Source: Methylocella sp.
GTDB taxonomy: Bacteria > Pseudomonadota > Alphaproteobacteria > Rhizobiales > Beijerinckiaceae
Assembly (NCBI GenBank): GCA_037200525.1
Contig: JBBCGG010000001.1
Location: forward strand, 4,394,501 to 4,458,500
Length of the DNA: 64,000 nucleotides
Direction: 5' to 3'
Both the position numbers and the translations under genes were made by a program. The notes beneath the pieces were generated by a model that was not told the origin of the DNA, did no database searches, and saw only the letters and a list, made by a program, of their open reading frames with translations. Positions 8,302 to 17,509 of the stretch are shown piece by piece (the stretch's first letter is position 1; each line of letters opens with the position of its first letter).

Positions 8302-8724
8302 TTACTTTTTCACAGCCTGTATGAAGCTCTCGGCCGTGCCGTCCTCGGGATTAACGAAGATGATGTCTTTGGGATCTCGTCTCGGGATATCGAGCGACAG
8401 GAACACGACCGGCGTTTCATAAATATCGGGGAGCGCGTGCACGGTGCCGCGTTTGAAGAACAGAAGATGACCCGGCGCGAAATCTCCGCCATTGGCGGCC
8501 TCCCCCATCCAGAACGAACCTTTGCCGGAGAGCACATAAAGATATTCGTCGCATGTCGCATGATAGTGCGGCGGCGTCGCCCGATAGACGCGGAAGACGC
8601 GCGCGCTGGCCGACTCCTCATTGGTTAAATAGGTGTCGAGCAACAGCGTCTTGGCCGTCTCTGGAAAGGATTTCGCGATTTTGTTCAGATCGAACCGGCC
8701 AAAGGCCGTTTTATCTTGGCTCAT
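8302..8724 (-). CDS. Small single-domain cupin protein
   Basis: 140 residues, cytoplasmic (no signal peptide). Cupin motif 1 is seen as PPHYHATCDEYLYVLSGKG and motif 2 as PGHLLFFKRGTVHAL, giving the usual His/Glu/His metal ligands. The PEDGTAESFIQ tail is conserved-looking but of unknown meaning. The family includes isomerases, dioxygenases and non-enzymatic binding proteins, so no reaction can be assigned. It lies 59 bases downstream of lrgB on the same strand and could be transcribed with lrgAB, but there is no overlap to suggest coupling. Confidence 0.75.
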   Translation of the reverse strand: MSQDKTAFGRFDLNKIAKSFPETAKTLLLDTYLTNEESASARVFRVYRATPPHYHATCDEYLYVLSGKGSFWMGEAANGGDFAPGHLLFFKRGTVHALPDIYETPVVFLSLDIPRRDPKDIIFVNPEDGTAESFIQAVKK

Positions 8725-8783
8725 ATGATGATCTCCGTATGTTTCGCGTGGCGAGGCTCGGCGCCTGCCGCCGGCCGCGTCAT

Positions 8784-9506
8784 TCAGGGCGCAACGCCCA
8801 AACGCAGCAGCAGCGGCGCTATTATGGCGGTGAGGACAGCGCTCAATCCGATCGCGATTCCACTATAGGCTCCCGCCGTCTCATTGATCTCCATCATCCG
8901 CGCGGTCGCGAGCCCATGCGCAGTCGCGCCCGCCGCGAGCCCTTGCGCGCGCATATCCTTGACGCGGATCAGCCGCATCAATGGAATCACAATTATGACG
9001 CCGACGATGCCTGTCATAAGCGTAAATGCCGCAGCAAGCGAGGAATTGCCGCCGATCTGATCCGCTATGCCCATTGCGACGGGCGTTGTCGCTGAGTGCG
9101 GCGCAAGCGAAAGGACGACGATCTTGGAGGCTCCCATGGCGCGGCTGATCAGCATAGCAGTCAACGAGGTTGTCACGGCTCCTGCGATCACGGCGGGCAG
9201 AATGGCATGGACGGCCTTGTGGATCGAGCGAAGATTGTCATAGAGGGGCAACGCCAAGGCGACGGTCGCCGGCCCCAGCAGGAAGCCGACGAACTGGCCG
9301 CCCTTCATGTAGTTTGCGTAGGAGACGTGAGTCAGCTTCAGCGCAAGCACCAAAATCACGACGGAGACGAGGACTGGGTTGAGGAGCGCGAATCCGCCGC
9401 AACGGCGCTGAATCCAGATGCCGAACCGATATGCCAAAAGCGTGCCGACCAAACCGACGGAGGCGTCCGACACAAAGGCGGCGTCGATGATCCCAGAGGT
9501 CTCCAT
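8784..9506 (-). CDS. lrgB: LrgB family membrane protein
   Basis: 240 residues, almost all hydrophobic helices, with the family signature GGQFVGFLLGPATVALALP near residues 70-88 and the glycine-rich SLAPHSATTPVAMGIA block. LrgB/CidB proteins act with LrgA/CidA holin-like partners in the inner membrane. In bacteria they affect murein hydrolase activity and transport of small carboxylates or glycolate; the plant homologue PLGG1 is a glycolate/glycerate transporter. The start overlaps the lrgA stop by one base, so the pair is translationally coupled. No LytTR-type regulator sits alongside. Confidence 0.9.
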   Translation of the reverse strand: METSGIIDAAFVSDASVGLVGTLLAYRFGIWIQRRCGGFALLNPVLVSVVILVLALKLTHVSYANYMKGGQFVGFLLGPATVALALPLYDNLRSIHKAVHAILPAVIAGAVTTSLTAMLISRAMGASKIVVLSLAPHSATTPVAMGIADQIGGNSSLAAAFTLMTGIVGVIIVIPLMRLIRVKDMRAQGLAAGATAHGLATARMMEINETAGAYSGIAIGLSAVLTAIIAPLLLRLGVAP

Positions 9507-9850
9507 CAGCTTTGTCTTTCGCGGGTGAGATAATGCATCACGCTTGCCGTCACGATCATGCCAAGAACAGTGGAGACGACAATCGATATGCTGATCGGCA
9601 AAGCATCCCGCGCCAATATGGGCAGAGCGTTGATCAGGCCAACGCCCGCCGGAACGAAAAGGATCGACATGTTTTGCAGCAACGTTCCGCCCGTCATTCT
9701 GAGAGAATGGTCCGGCCCGCCTTGCCGCGCCAACAACGCGAGCAGGATGAGCAGGCCAATCACGGGCCCCGGCAACGGCAAGCCAGTCAGCCGCGCAATC
9801 GCATTGCCCACCACGAGGCAGATGAAGAGCGTCGATAAAGCCTTCAGCAT
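9506..9850 (-). CDS. lrgA: LrgA/CidA family holin-like membrane protein
   Basis: 114 residues, four predicted membrane helices, with the family block LTGLPLPGPVIGLLILLALL. It is the partner of LrgB and is encoded first in the two-gene operon. The length matches the family (about 110-150 residues). It starts at an ATG whose upstream stretch on the minus strand contains AGCGGGAAGACATTA, a weak ribosome binding site. In such pairs LrgA is thought to form or gate the oligomeric membrane complex; the transported substrate here is unknown. Confidence 0.85.
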   Translation of the reverse strand: MLKALSTLFICLVVGNAIARLTGLPLPGPVIGLLILLALLARQGGPDHSLRMTGGTLLQNMSILFVPAGVGLINALPILARDALPISISIVVSTVLGMIVTASVMHYLTRERQS

Positions 9851-10210
9851 TTAATGTCTTCCCGCTCTAGCAAGCGCTTGCTCCTATTTGGATCGAGCGT
9901 CCTCTAGGTATTTGTGTTGATTCGAAACGTCATATTTTGGCTGTGGATCACGACCCCGCCTTGGCGCGCGAGACTGAAACCAGCGACTGACGTTGGGTTG
10001 TCTCGGGCGAAAGGCGGCCTTCGTCAAGCAGAGGACGATGCTTCCCCGGTCTCGTTTCTCGCGCGATGCGGCCGGCCGATGCCGCATCCACGGCGATCGC
10101 TTGCCTCTCGCCCAGCATAGGCGACGGCGTTTTGGCGTCGATCGAGTCGAGACTTTAGTCTATTGCGGCTGATCGTCGCTGCCGTGACTCGCCTCCCCGA
10201 CGTTCACGCT
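9851..10210. other. Gap between lrgA and the efflux operon
   Basis: 360 bases upstream of lrgA and downstream of the emrB-like gene. The open frames here are GC-driven and show no protein features. It should contain the lrgA promoter; TTGATTC/TTTGTG-like stretches near 9910-9950 are too weak to call. Confidence 0.35.
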
Positions 10211-11775
10211 CTAATGCGCCTCAACTGGCGCGGCGCTCCGCCGAGGCCTTCTCAGCAACACGATTGCGGAAAGGCTGATGATCAGCCCGACGCCAACGAT
10301 CCAGAAGGCGTCGGAATAGGCTGACACATAAGCCTCCCGCCGGACCTGAGCCGCCAGCGACATAAGGGCCTGCGCTTTGGCCATGGCCGGGTCAGCGAGG
10401 CCGTTGCGCAATCCAGCTATGAGCATGGCGAGCCGCTCCTGCGTCCGCGTGGCGTTCTGCGTCATGGCTTCGGCCAGCATCGAGAAGTGGAAATGCTCGC
10501 GCCGCTCGATGACGGTCGCCAGCATTGCGATGCCGACGGAGCCGCCGAGATTGCGCATCATATTCGACAGCGCCGATGCGTCCGCCGTGTCGCGCGGGGT
10601 AAGGCCCGCGGTGGCGAGTTGCGACAATGGGATTGAGAAGAGGGGTTGACCCGCCGCGCGCAAAAGCTGCGGCAGGATCAGCTGGTCCATGCCAACGTCA
10701 TGCGTCAGGTTCACATTGATGAAGCAGCTCGATGCAAAGAGCAAGGTGCCGATAACCACGAGAATGCGGGGATCGAACCGCTTCATGAGAAAGGGCATGG
10801 CCGGAAACAGCACGAGCTGCGGCAGGCCGCTCCACATGACGACATAGCCGATCTGCTCGGCGTTATAGCCTTGGATCTGCGCGCATAGAGCGGAATCACA
10901 TAGGTCGATCCGAGCGACACGGCGCCGAGCACCGTCATCAGCGCGCAGGACGCGCCGATCGTTCTGTTGCCAAGGACGCGCAGATTGATGAACGGCTTTG
11001 CGGCGGTGAACTCGCGCAGGATGAAGCAGAAGATTCCAATCGTCGCGACAACTGCGAATTGGCTGATTGAGCTCGACTCGAACCATTCCTTCCGCTGCCC
11101 TTCCTCAAGCACGTAGGTCAGGCTGGAGAGGCCGATCGCCATCGCCGCAATCCCGATCCAATCGCCCTTCGGAAGCTCGGCCCATCGCGCAGATTGCTTC
11201 GGCAAGGCCATCAATTGAATGATCGCGGCGATCGGGCCTGGAATGAGGTTCAGGTAGAAAATGTAGTGCCAGGAGAAATTGTCGGTGAGCCAGCCTCCTA
11301 TCGTCGGGCCGATGGCTGGAGCAAACGTCGCCGTCAAGCCGAAGAAGGTGATGCCCAATCCTTGCTGTGATTTCGGCAGGCGCGTGCGGATGATGGTCAC
11401 GGCGGTCGGGATCAAGACGCCGCCGGTGAACCCCTGCCCCGCCCGAAAAATGATGAGTTGGGTCAGCGACGTCGACAGCGCGCAAGCGATCGAGAAGGCG
11501 ATGAACAAGCCGGTGTTGACCGACAGATAGCGGCGGAGGCCAAAGATCGATCCAAGCCAGCCGGTCAGCGGGATCACGACGATCTCTGCCATCAGATAGG
11601 CGGTGGAGATCCAGCTCCCCTGCTCCGCCGAGGCGCCGATGGCGCCTTCAATATTGGCGAGCGAGGAGTTGGTTATCTGAATGTCGAGGATGGCGGTGAA
11701 AGCGCCGAGAATGGCGCCGGCGACCGCCAGCCAATCGGCGAGGGAGGCTTTCGCTTCGGGTTCGCCGATCGTCAT
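10211..11775 (-). pseudogene. DHA2 (EmrB/FarB-type) MFS drug exporter, interrupted by a one-base frameshift
   Basis: The N-terminal half (10783-11775) reads as a 14-helix DHA2 exporter: AILDIQITNSSLANIEGA, motif C-like APAIGPTIGGWLTDNFSWHYIF. It stays in register to STYVIPLYA, then loses it. The C-terminal half continues in the next frame from QIQGYNAEQIGYVV to the stop at 10211, including LSNMMRNLGGSVG. The whole span is 1565 bases, one short of a multiple of three, so a single deleted base near 10880-10890 explains it. Start overlaps the emrA-like stop by 4 bases. If the lesion is real the exporter is dead; a sequencing error in the GCGCGC run is the alternative. Confidence 0.85.
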
Positions 11776-13025
11776 TGCGAGCTCAGAGCGCCAAGCTGAA
11801 TTGCCTCGGCGGACTGTTCTTTGGGACGGCCTCGCGTGTCGATCGCCGCCTCCGCAGACAGGCCCGGCCGCAACCGCGCGATCAGCGGATCACGATCGTC
11901 CAAAATGATTTTGACCGGAACGCGCTGCACCACTTTGGTGAAATTGCCCGTCGCATTCTCCGGCGGCAGCAGAGCGAATTGCGATCCCGTGCCGGGAGCG
12001 AAGCTTTCGATCTCGCCGTGGAAGAGGTGATCGCCGAAAGCGTCGACGGTGAAAGTGGCGGCTTGCCCTTCGGTCATCGAGCCAAGCTGCGTCTCTTTAA
12101 AGTTGGCGACGAGATAAATAGCCTTTCCCATCGGCACGATCGTCAAAAGGCTCGTGCCCGGCTGAACGAATTGGCCCTTGCGCAACGCCCTGTCGCCGAC
12201 CACCCCATCGATTGGAGCTGAAATCGTCGTGTACTCGAGATTGAGCTTTGCCTGATCGAGGTTGATCTCGGCTCGCTGCAGGCTGGCGCGCGCGGCGCCC
12301 TCGAGGGAGAGCAGACCATCCGTCTGCTTTTGCGCGGCGTCATAGGTCGCGTTGGCCTTATCGAGCGTCGCCTGCTTAACGAGGAGATCCGAACTCGCCT
12401 GATGCGACCGCTGGACAGTCCCCGCGCCGCGGATGAGAAGATTGCCATAACGTTGCTGCTCTTCGGCCGCGAAGTCGAGAGAGGCGGCCGCATTGGCCAC
12501 ATCCGCCTTAGCTTCTTCGATCTTCGCCTGCTGCTGAATGAGCGCGGCTGCAACGCCATCGAGACTGGCGCGCGCCTTATCGAGATCGGCCTGGGACTGG
12601 AGAAGCGCGACCCGTAAATCCCGGTCATCGATCCGCGCCAGAACCTGCCCGGCTTTCACAGGCTGGTTGTCGCCCGCGAAAACCTCCGCGATAAAGCCGC
12701 CGACCTTTGGCGCCACGACAACCTTGTCGGCCTGCAGGTAGGCGTTGTCGGTCGTCTCTTCGAAACGGCCATCCGTCCACCAATGCCAGCCAAAGCGGCC
12801 CGCCGCTCCGACCGCGAGCAAGGCGACAATCGCGATAATGGCCCGCTTGCGCGAGAATCGCGAGGCCGCCTTTTCAGCGCGAGCTCCAGCATCGGGCGCT
12901 TTTGGGGGACTCAATCTCGCGGCGGGAGGCTCGTCCCCACGGAGACGAACGATCGTCTCGCTGGCGATCACGCCTTCGCTCATTGCGCCGGTTTGATGAG
13001 CATGAGATCTTGCTGAAGCGTCCAT
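11772..13025 (-). CDS. HlyD/EmrA-type membrane fusion protein
   Basis: Adaptor that links a DHA2 inner membrane exporter to an outer membrane channel. It has a cytoplasmic N-terminus, one membrane segment (about residues 62-80: AIIAIVALLAVGAAG), a lipoyl half-motif (VVVAPKVGGFIAEVF), a long coiled-coil hairpin (about 120-240) and the second half-motif (TTISAPIDGVVGDRALRKGQ), ending in a beta-barrel domain. It is first in a divergent operon with emrB, opposite the TetR gene, so it is presumably repressed by that regulator. An in-frame ATG at 12983 (MSEGVIAS) is an alternative start. The transported compound is not evident. Confidence 0.9.
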   Translation of the reverse strand: MDASARSHAHQTGAMSEGVIASETIVRLRGDEPPAARLSPPKAPDAGARAEKAASRFSRKRAIIAIVALLAVGAAGRFGWHWWTDGRFEETTDNAYLQADKVVVAPKVGGFIAEVFAGDNQPVKAGQVLARIDDRDLRVALLQSQADLDKARASLDGVAAALIQQQAKIEEAKADVANAAASLDFAAEEQQRYGNLLIRGAGTVQRSHQASSDLLVKQATLDKANATYDAAQKQTDGLLSLEGAARASLQRAEINLDQAKLNLEYTTISAPIDGVVGDRALRKGQFVQPGTSLLTIVPMGKAIYLVANFKETQLGSMTEGQAATFTVDAFGDHLFHGEIESFAPGTGSQFALLPPENATGNFTKVVQRVPVKIILDDRDPLIARLRPGLSAEAAIDTRGRPKEQSAEAIQLGALSSQ

Positions 13026-13044
13026 TTTTCGACCATTATGAAAC

Positions 13045-13060
13045 AGAACGGTACTGTTCT
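13045..13060. promoter_or_regulatory. Palindromic operator in the emrA/tetR divergent promoter
   Basis: AGAACgGTACtGTTCT is a 16-base inverted repeat with one mismatched pair. It sits midway between the two divergent start codons (13025 minus, 13106 plus), and TATACT overlaps its right edge (13060-13065) as a possible -10 box for the tetR gene. Size, symmetry and position fit a TetR-family operator controlling both directions. Confidence 0.6.
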
Positions 13061-13105
13061 ATACTCAGCGTCGCTGAATGGCAAGCTAAAATTTTGAGGC
13101 AGACG

Positions 13106-13795
13106 ATGAACGAGACCCTCGAGGACAGGCCGAAGGAGCTGCGGCCGAAGACGCGCGGCGGCCGTCCAACCAAGGCGGCGGCGGCGCTGCGCGACGAGCG
13201 TCTTCTCGAAATCGCGGCCGAGATGTTCATGGAGCATGGCTTCGATGCGACGTCGATGGACCGGCTCGCCGAGACCGCCATGATTGGGAAGGCGACGCTC
13301 TATGCCCGCTATGCCGACAAGGCGGCCCTTTTCGCCGACGTTTTGCGCCGGCGCATCCTTCTGATCTATGAGCCGCTGGAGGCGGAATTCGAAAAAGGCC
13401 TGAAAGGCAAGGGCCTCGAAGCGACCTTGCTGATCGTGGCGCGTCGGATGACCGACCTTAGCGTGGCCCCCTCCACTATCGCCCTTTTTCGCATTCTCGC
13501 CGCTCAAGGGACGCGATTTCCTGAACTCGGCAAGCTTGCCATTCAGGAAGGATTGTATCGGCAAATCAAGATCGTCGAAAAAATCCTGATCCGCTTTTCC
13601 GGCGCGCATCGCTATGCAATCGATGATTTATCGCTTGCCGCGGATCTCTTTCTCAGCATCGTTCTCGGCCGCGTGTCCCGAATAGCGCTGCTTGGCGTCC
13701 ATATGGAGCCGGAAGCGCTCGATCGCCGGGCGCGCGAGGCGGTAAGGATCTTCGTGCGAGGCCTGCTTGAGCCGCCGTCCGCCGACCTCCGCTAA
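13106..13795 (+). CDS. TetR/AcrR-family transcriptional repressor
   Basis: 229 residues. The N-terminal DNA-binding domain is clear: RDERLLEIAAEMFMEHGFDA, then TSMDRLAETAMIGKATLYARYADKAALFADVL, the canonical TetR helix-turn-helix. The C-terminal region (about 80-225) is a helical ligand and dimerisation domain with the AefR-like pattern seen in efflux regulators. Start at 13106 is chosen over upstream in-frame codons because GAGG lies 7-10 bases before it and the domain begins shortly after. It is divergent from the emrAB-like operon with a palindrome between, so it is the probable local repressor. Confidence 0.9.
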   Translation: MNETLEDRPKELRPKTRGGRPTKAAAALRDERLLEIAAEMFMEHGFDATSMDRLAETAMIGKATLYARYADKAALFADVLRRRILLIYEPLEAEFEKGLKGKGLEATLLIVARRMTDLSVAPSTIALFRILAAQGTRFPELGKLAIQEGLYRQIKIVEKILIRFSGAHRYAIDDLSLAADLFLSIVLGRVSRIALLGVHMEPEALDRRAREAVRIFVRGLLEPPSADLR

Positions 13796-13805
13796 AGCAT
13801 GATCC

Positions 13806-13827
13806 CGGAAAGTCGCCAACTTTTCCG
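13806..13827. repeat. REP-like palindrome after tetR
   Basis: CGGAAAGT (13806-13813) pairs with ACTTTTCCG (13819-13827) with one bulged base, inside AAAGCATGATCCCGGAAAG. Sequences of this form (AAGCATGATCC..GAAAAGT..ACTTTTCCG) occur dispersed between genes in many Hyphomicrobiales. A related palindrome is at 50838-50864 in this window. Confidence 0.5.
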
Positions 13828-13929
13828 ATAGGATTGCGCGTTGAAACGGCCATATAAAAACGCAACATATAAAGCGGCGGCCGGCGGACGAGGCTTATAT
13901 GAGCCATTCTCGCAGAGAGCATTTTTAAA

Positions 13930-14649
13930 ATGAACCAATTCCTTCCCCCCATCGCCGAGTCGCTTAAGCGAGGTGGTTTCGCCTTCGTCGATGCGCAGAC
14001 GATGGAGATCGCGCTGCGAGAGTCGGGCCTCGCCGAATGGGATAGCTTTGCGCAAAGCTGGAATGACCTCGGGCTCGACACCTACATGGCGGATGGCGGC
14101 CGCTACCGGCGGCGCCGTCATGCCGCCTTCGCGAGCGCCGCTGCCGGCGTTTCGAGGAAGCCGCATCAACCGCATTATCAAAGTCGCGACTATAATGCGC
14201 TGAACGGCGGTCTTGAGCGGTGGTTCGCCCCGATCACGGATGCAATTGCGAACCATCCGGCAATGCAAGCCATATTGAGCATGTGTTTCGAGTTGTTTGA
14301 TGGCCTGACGCCAGCAACCCAAAGACCGCCGGCATGGCATGTCGAAGTCCATCAGTTTCGGATTGAAGCTGGTCCGGGGCGGAAGGGACTTCCAACGCCA
14401 GAGGGCCTTCATCGCGACGGCGTCGACTGGGTGCTCGTATTGCTGGTGGCGCGGGAAAATATCGCGAGCGGCATGACGACCATCGCTGACAATGACAGGC
14501 AGACCATCGGCAGTTTTACGCTGACCCGGCCGCTCGACGCCGCCCTGGTCGATGATAGCCGCGTCTATCACGGCGTGACGCCGGTCGAGGCATCCGACCC
14601 CTCGCGCCCGGCCTATCGCGATGTGCTTGTCGTGACCTTTCGACGCTAG
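13930..14649 (+). CDS. 2OG-Fe dioxygenase family protein (amino acid hydroxylase-like)
   Basis: 239 residues, soluble. The iron-binding facial triad is visible: His161 and Asp163 in EGLHRDGVDW and His214 in SRVYHGVTPVE, with a downstream Arg (RPAYRDVLVVTFRR) placed to bind 2-oxoglutarate. The architecture matches the family that includes L-isoleucine 4-hydroxylase (IDO). These enzymes hydroxylate free aliphatic amino acids with 2-oxoglutarate and O2, releasing succinate and CO2. The substrate here cannot be told from sequence. It stands alone, 134 bases after tetR and 400 bases before a TonB receptor. Confidence 0.8.
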   Translation: MNQFLPPIAESLKRGGFAFVDAQTMEIALRESGLAEWDSFAQSWNDLGLDTYMADGGRYRRRRHAAFASAAAGVSRKPHQPHYQSRDYNALNGGLERWFAPITDAIANHPAMQAILSMCFELFDGLTPATQRPPAWHVEVHQFRIEAGPGRKGLPTPEGLHRDGVDWVLVLLVARENIASGMTTIADNDRQTIGSFTLTRPLDAALVDDSRVYHGVTPVEASDPSRPAYRDVLVVTFRR

Positions 14650-15053
14650 AGCGCCATTGCTTCAACTTGAATCGCACGCGCCCTCAATCTCTTTGAATCA
14701 AGCCCAAAGAGACCGGATCGTTTCGGGAATCAACGGCGGACGAGGCCGCAAAAAATTCCCGAAGTTTGAAGGGGATTGGCCTCCCATCCGGTGACATGAA
14801 ACCCCAAAAACGAATGATAAAATCAGATTAGAGATAGAAAAGTTCATTCTTCAAGTAATGAAATTCCTTTTCCAGAGCAGTTATGTAACATAAGAGCCAC
14901 GGGAAGGCAGTTTCTTACTAAAGAGTATCTTTGTTTATTGCCCTCTCCAATAGCGTTCTTAATGTAGACGCCAGAAGATTGGAATCGGCGGCGGCAAAGA
15001 TCGGCTAGCCGATTCGACGCTCTATCTGGTTGCCGCTCTGGAGGGGGGATTTC
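14650..15053. other. Leader region of the TonB-dependent receptor
   Basis: 400 bases with no supported gene. The first 40 bases (TAGAGCGCCATTGCTTC...) look like a dispersed intergenic repeat. The stretch 14810-14960 is AT-rich compared with its surroundings and is the likely promoter region. I found no cobalamin riboswitch core or clear Fur box. A strong ribosome binding site, GAGGGGGG (15041-15048), precedes the receptor start. Confidence 0.4.
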
Positions 15054-17471
15054 ATGAGGATAAGAACGGCTTGGCCGATTGTGGCTGGTGCGGCTTTGGC
15101 GGGCGTCGCATTTGGGCCGGCGGCGCTGGCGCAGGATCCCGGCGGCGCTCTCGCCCTGCCTGAGATCGTCGTCCTGTCGCCGACGCCGGTGCCTGGCGGC
15201 GGCACAATCGACGCCGACAAGGTCCCGGCCTTCCTATCCACAGTAACGGCGCAGGAATTCGCCGATAGATATTCGCCGGCCGTAACGGATGCATTGACGT
15301 CGCATGTTCCCGCGGCGATCGCCATCAACGTCGACGGCACTGATCTCTCGCCCGACCTCTTCTACCGCGGCTTCGACGCCTCGCGCATATCGGGAACCGC
15401 GCAGGGGTTGGCGATCTACCAAAACGGCGTGCGCATCAACGAAGCCTTCGGCGACAGCGTCAATCTCGATCTCGTGCCGCCGATCGCGGTGGATCACGCC
15501 GACGTCTACACCAACAACCCGATCTTCGGGCTCAATGCTCTGGGCGGCGCAATCAACTTCACGATGAAGAACGGCTTCACCTATCAAGGCGGCGAGGCCT
15601 CGCTGCTCGCCGGATCCTTCGGCCGCGTCTGGGGCAATTTCCAATACGGAAAGCAAATCGGCGACTACAGCATCTATTTCGCCGCCGACGCGCTGCGCGA
15701 CGATGGATACCGCCCCTTCGGATCCTCGAATCTGCAACGAGCCTACGCCGATCTCGGCTACCGCACGCAAGACTCTGAGTTCCACGCCATCGCTTCGTTC
15801 GGCCGCTCCTGGCTCGGCGTTCAAGGAGTGACGCCGCAGCCGCTCGTCGATCGGCAATATAATGCCGTTTTCACGACGCCGCAGACAACCAACAACCAGG
15901 CCGGCCTCGCGCAGATCACGGCCCGCTTCGACCTTTCGCCGAAATGGTCAGTCGCGAGCAACTTCTACTACCGCCAATTCGATCAATATCACGTCGACGG
16001 CAACGACGCCGACATCGAAGATTGCGGCGATCAGGGGGGCGCCCCCGGAAACGCCTGCTTGCCCGCCAGCGGCTCGTTTACCGGCAATCCGAACGATTTC
16101 CAGTTTACCAACCACGGGCAGCCGATTCCCTTCCTCGGCGACAGCTTCCCTTATGGAACAACCGCCTATACCGCGACGCACACCAATACTTTCGGCACGC
16201 AAATCCAGGCGACGAACAAGGATCGCTACTTCGACCATGACAATTATTTCGTCATGGGCGGCAGCGTCGACACCAGCTCGACCAATTTCTCATCCTCAAC
16301 CGTGCTCGGCCAACTCAATCCCAATTTCCAAAACGTCTTCAGCGGCTTCCCCGGCTCGGACTCGATCCTAGCGACGGAAGGCCAGGTCGGTTTCGCGCCG
16401 GTCTACGTCCATTCGACAGCCACCTATTTCGGCGTCTTCGCGCTCGATACCCTCAACATAACGAAGGAGCTCGCGATCACCGCCGGCGCGCGATACAACG
16501 TCGCCAACATCGACCTCCAGGATCTCAGCGGCACGGCCCCAGATCTCAACTCGACCAATTCCTACAGCCGCATCAATCCGGTCGTCGGCCTCACCTATAC
16601 CGTCTCGCCTGCCCTGACCTTCTATGGCGGCTACTCCGAGGCGAATAGGGCGCCGACGCCGCTCGAAAGCCAATGCTCCAATCCCGCCCTGCCCTGCGTT
16701 CTCGAAACGGCGCTGGTCTCCGACCCTCCGCTGCAGCAGGTCGTCTCGCACACCTTTGAAGGCGGCGTTCGCGGAACCTTCGCCATGCCGAGCAACTACG
16801 GCTCGCTGGCCTATAAGGTTGGATTCTACCACACCACCAGCACGAACGACATTGTGAGCGAGGCGAGCGAGATCTCGGGACAGGGGTTCTTCACCAACGT
16901 TCCCGAGACCCTGCGGCAAGGCGTCGAGTTCGGCGCCCAATATAATTACGGCGCGTTCAGTTTTTACGGCAACTACGCCCACGTCGATGCGACCTACCAG
17001 TTCTCCGCGACGTTCTCCTCGCCGATGAACCCATTTGCCGACGCGAACGGAAACATCTTCGTGCATCCCGGCGATCACATTCCGGGGATTCCGCAAAACC
17101 TCGGCAAAGTCGGCTTCGATTACGCTTTGACGCCGAATTGGAAGTTTGGGGCCGATGCGATCTTCGTCGGCAGCCAGTATTTCGTCGGCGACGACGCCAA
17201 CCAGAACCCGCAGTTGCCCTTCTACTACGTCATCAATCTGCACAGCTCGTATCAGGTCAATGATCACGTCCAAGTGTTCGGCCTGATCAACAACGTGCTC
17301 AATCGTCAATATGCAACGTTCGGAACTTTTTTCGATACCGGAACAAGCGCTGGCAACGTCAATCAGACCCTGTTCAACAACAATCCCGACAATGGCGGCG
17401 TCGGCAACGCTCGAGCCGTCACCGTCGCCCAACCCATATCGTTCTACGCCGGGGTGAAAGTCACGTTCTGA
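15054..17471 (+). CDS. TonB-dependent outer membrane receptor
   Basis: 805 residues. Signal peptide to about residue 26 (AGVAFGPAALAQDPG), then a plug domain (residues about 45-170, with YRGFDASRISGTAQGLAIYQ and the plug-end block NNPIFGLNALGGAINFTMKNG), then a 22-strand barrel ending in the aromatic C-terminus VKVTF expected for BamA-assembled proteins. Start at 15054 is set by the GAGGGGGG ribosome binding site; a start at 15030 is less likely. Such receptors import siderophores, heme, cobalamin or other large nutrients using TonB energy. An extracellular loop has a Cys pair (EDCGDQGGAPGNACLP). No ABC or TonB genes are adjacent, so the substrate is unknown. Confidence 0.9.
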   Translation: MRIRTAWPIVAGAALAGVAFGPAALAQDPGGALALPEIVVLSPTPVPGGGTIDADKVPAFLSTVTAQEFADRYSPAVTDALTSHVPAAIAINVDGTDLSPDLFYRGFDASRISGTAQGLAIYQNGVRINEAFGDSVNLDLVPPIAVDHADVYTNNPIFGLNALGGAINFTMKNGFTYQGGEASLLAGSFGRVWGNFQYGKQIGDYSIYFAADALRDDGYRPFGSSNLQRAYADLGYRTQDSEFHAIASFGRSWLGVQGVTPQPLVDRQYNAVFTTPQTTNNQAGLAQITARFDLSPKWSVASNFYYRQFDQYHVDGNDADIEDCGDQGGAPGNACLPASGSFTGNPNDFQFTNHGQPIPFLGDSFPYGTTAYTATHTNTFGTQIQATNKDRYFDHDNYFVMGGSVDTSSTNFSSSTVLGQLNPNFQNVFSGFPGSDSILATEGQVGFAPVYVHSTATYFGVFALDTLNITKELAITAGARYNVANIDLQDLSGTAPDLNSTNSYSRINPVVGLTYTVSPALTFYGGYSEANRAPTPLESQCSNPALPCVLETALVSDPPLQQVVSHTFEGGVRGTFAMPSNYGSLAYKVGFYHTTSTNDIVSEASEISGQGFFTNVPETLRQGVEFGAQYNYGAFSFYGNYAHVDATYQFSATFSSPMNPFADANGNIFVHPGDHIPGIPQNLGKVGFDYALTPNWKFGADAIFVGSQYFVGDDANQNPQLPFYYVINLHSSYQVNDHVQVFGLINNVLNRQYATFGTFFDTGTSAGNVNQTLFNNNPDNGGVGNARAVTVAQPISFYAGVKVTF

Positions 17472-17482
17472 TCCAGGGAGCC

Positions 17483-17509
17483 GACCGCGCCTTCTTGCAG
17501 GAGGCGGTC
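17483..17509 (+). terminator. Imperfect hairpin after the TonB receptor
   Basis: GACCGC (17483-17488) pairs with GCGGTC (17504-17509), with partial further pairing inward, 12 bases after the stop. It has no T-run, so I call it a possible terminator only. Confidence 0.35.

Noticed and set aside
10211-11086. Separate 291-residue protein on the minus strand
   Set aside because: Its N-terminal third is antireading of the emrB-like gene; from QIQGYNAEQ it is the C-terminal half of that gene after a frameshift.
14650-15053. Cobalamin riboswitch or Fur box before the TonB receptor
   Set aside because: Searched for by eye; no convincing riboswitch core or 19-bp Fur palindrome was found.
16368-17432. 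354-codon minus-strand frame
   Set aside because: Antisense to the TonB-dependent receptor, with no domain of its own.
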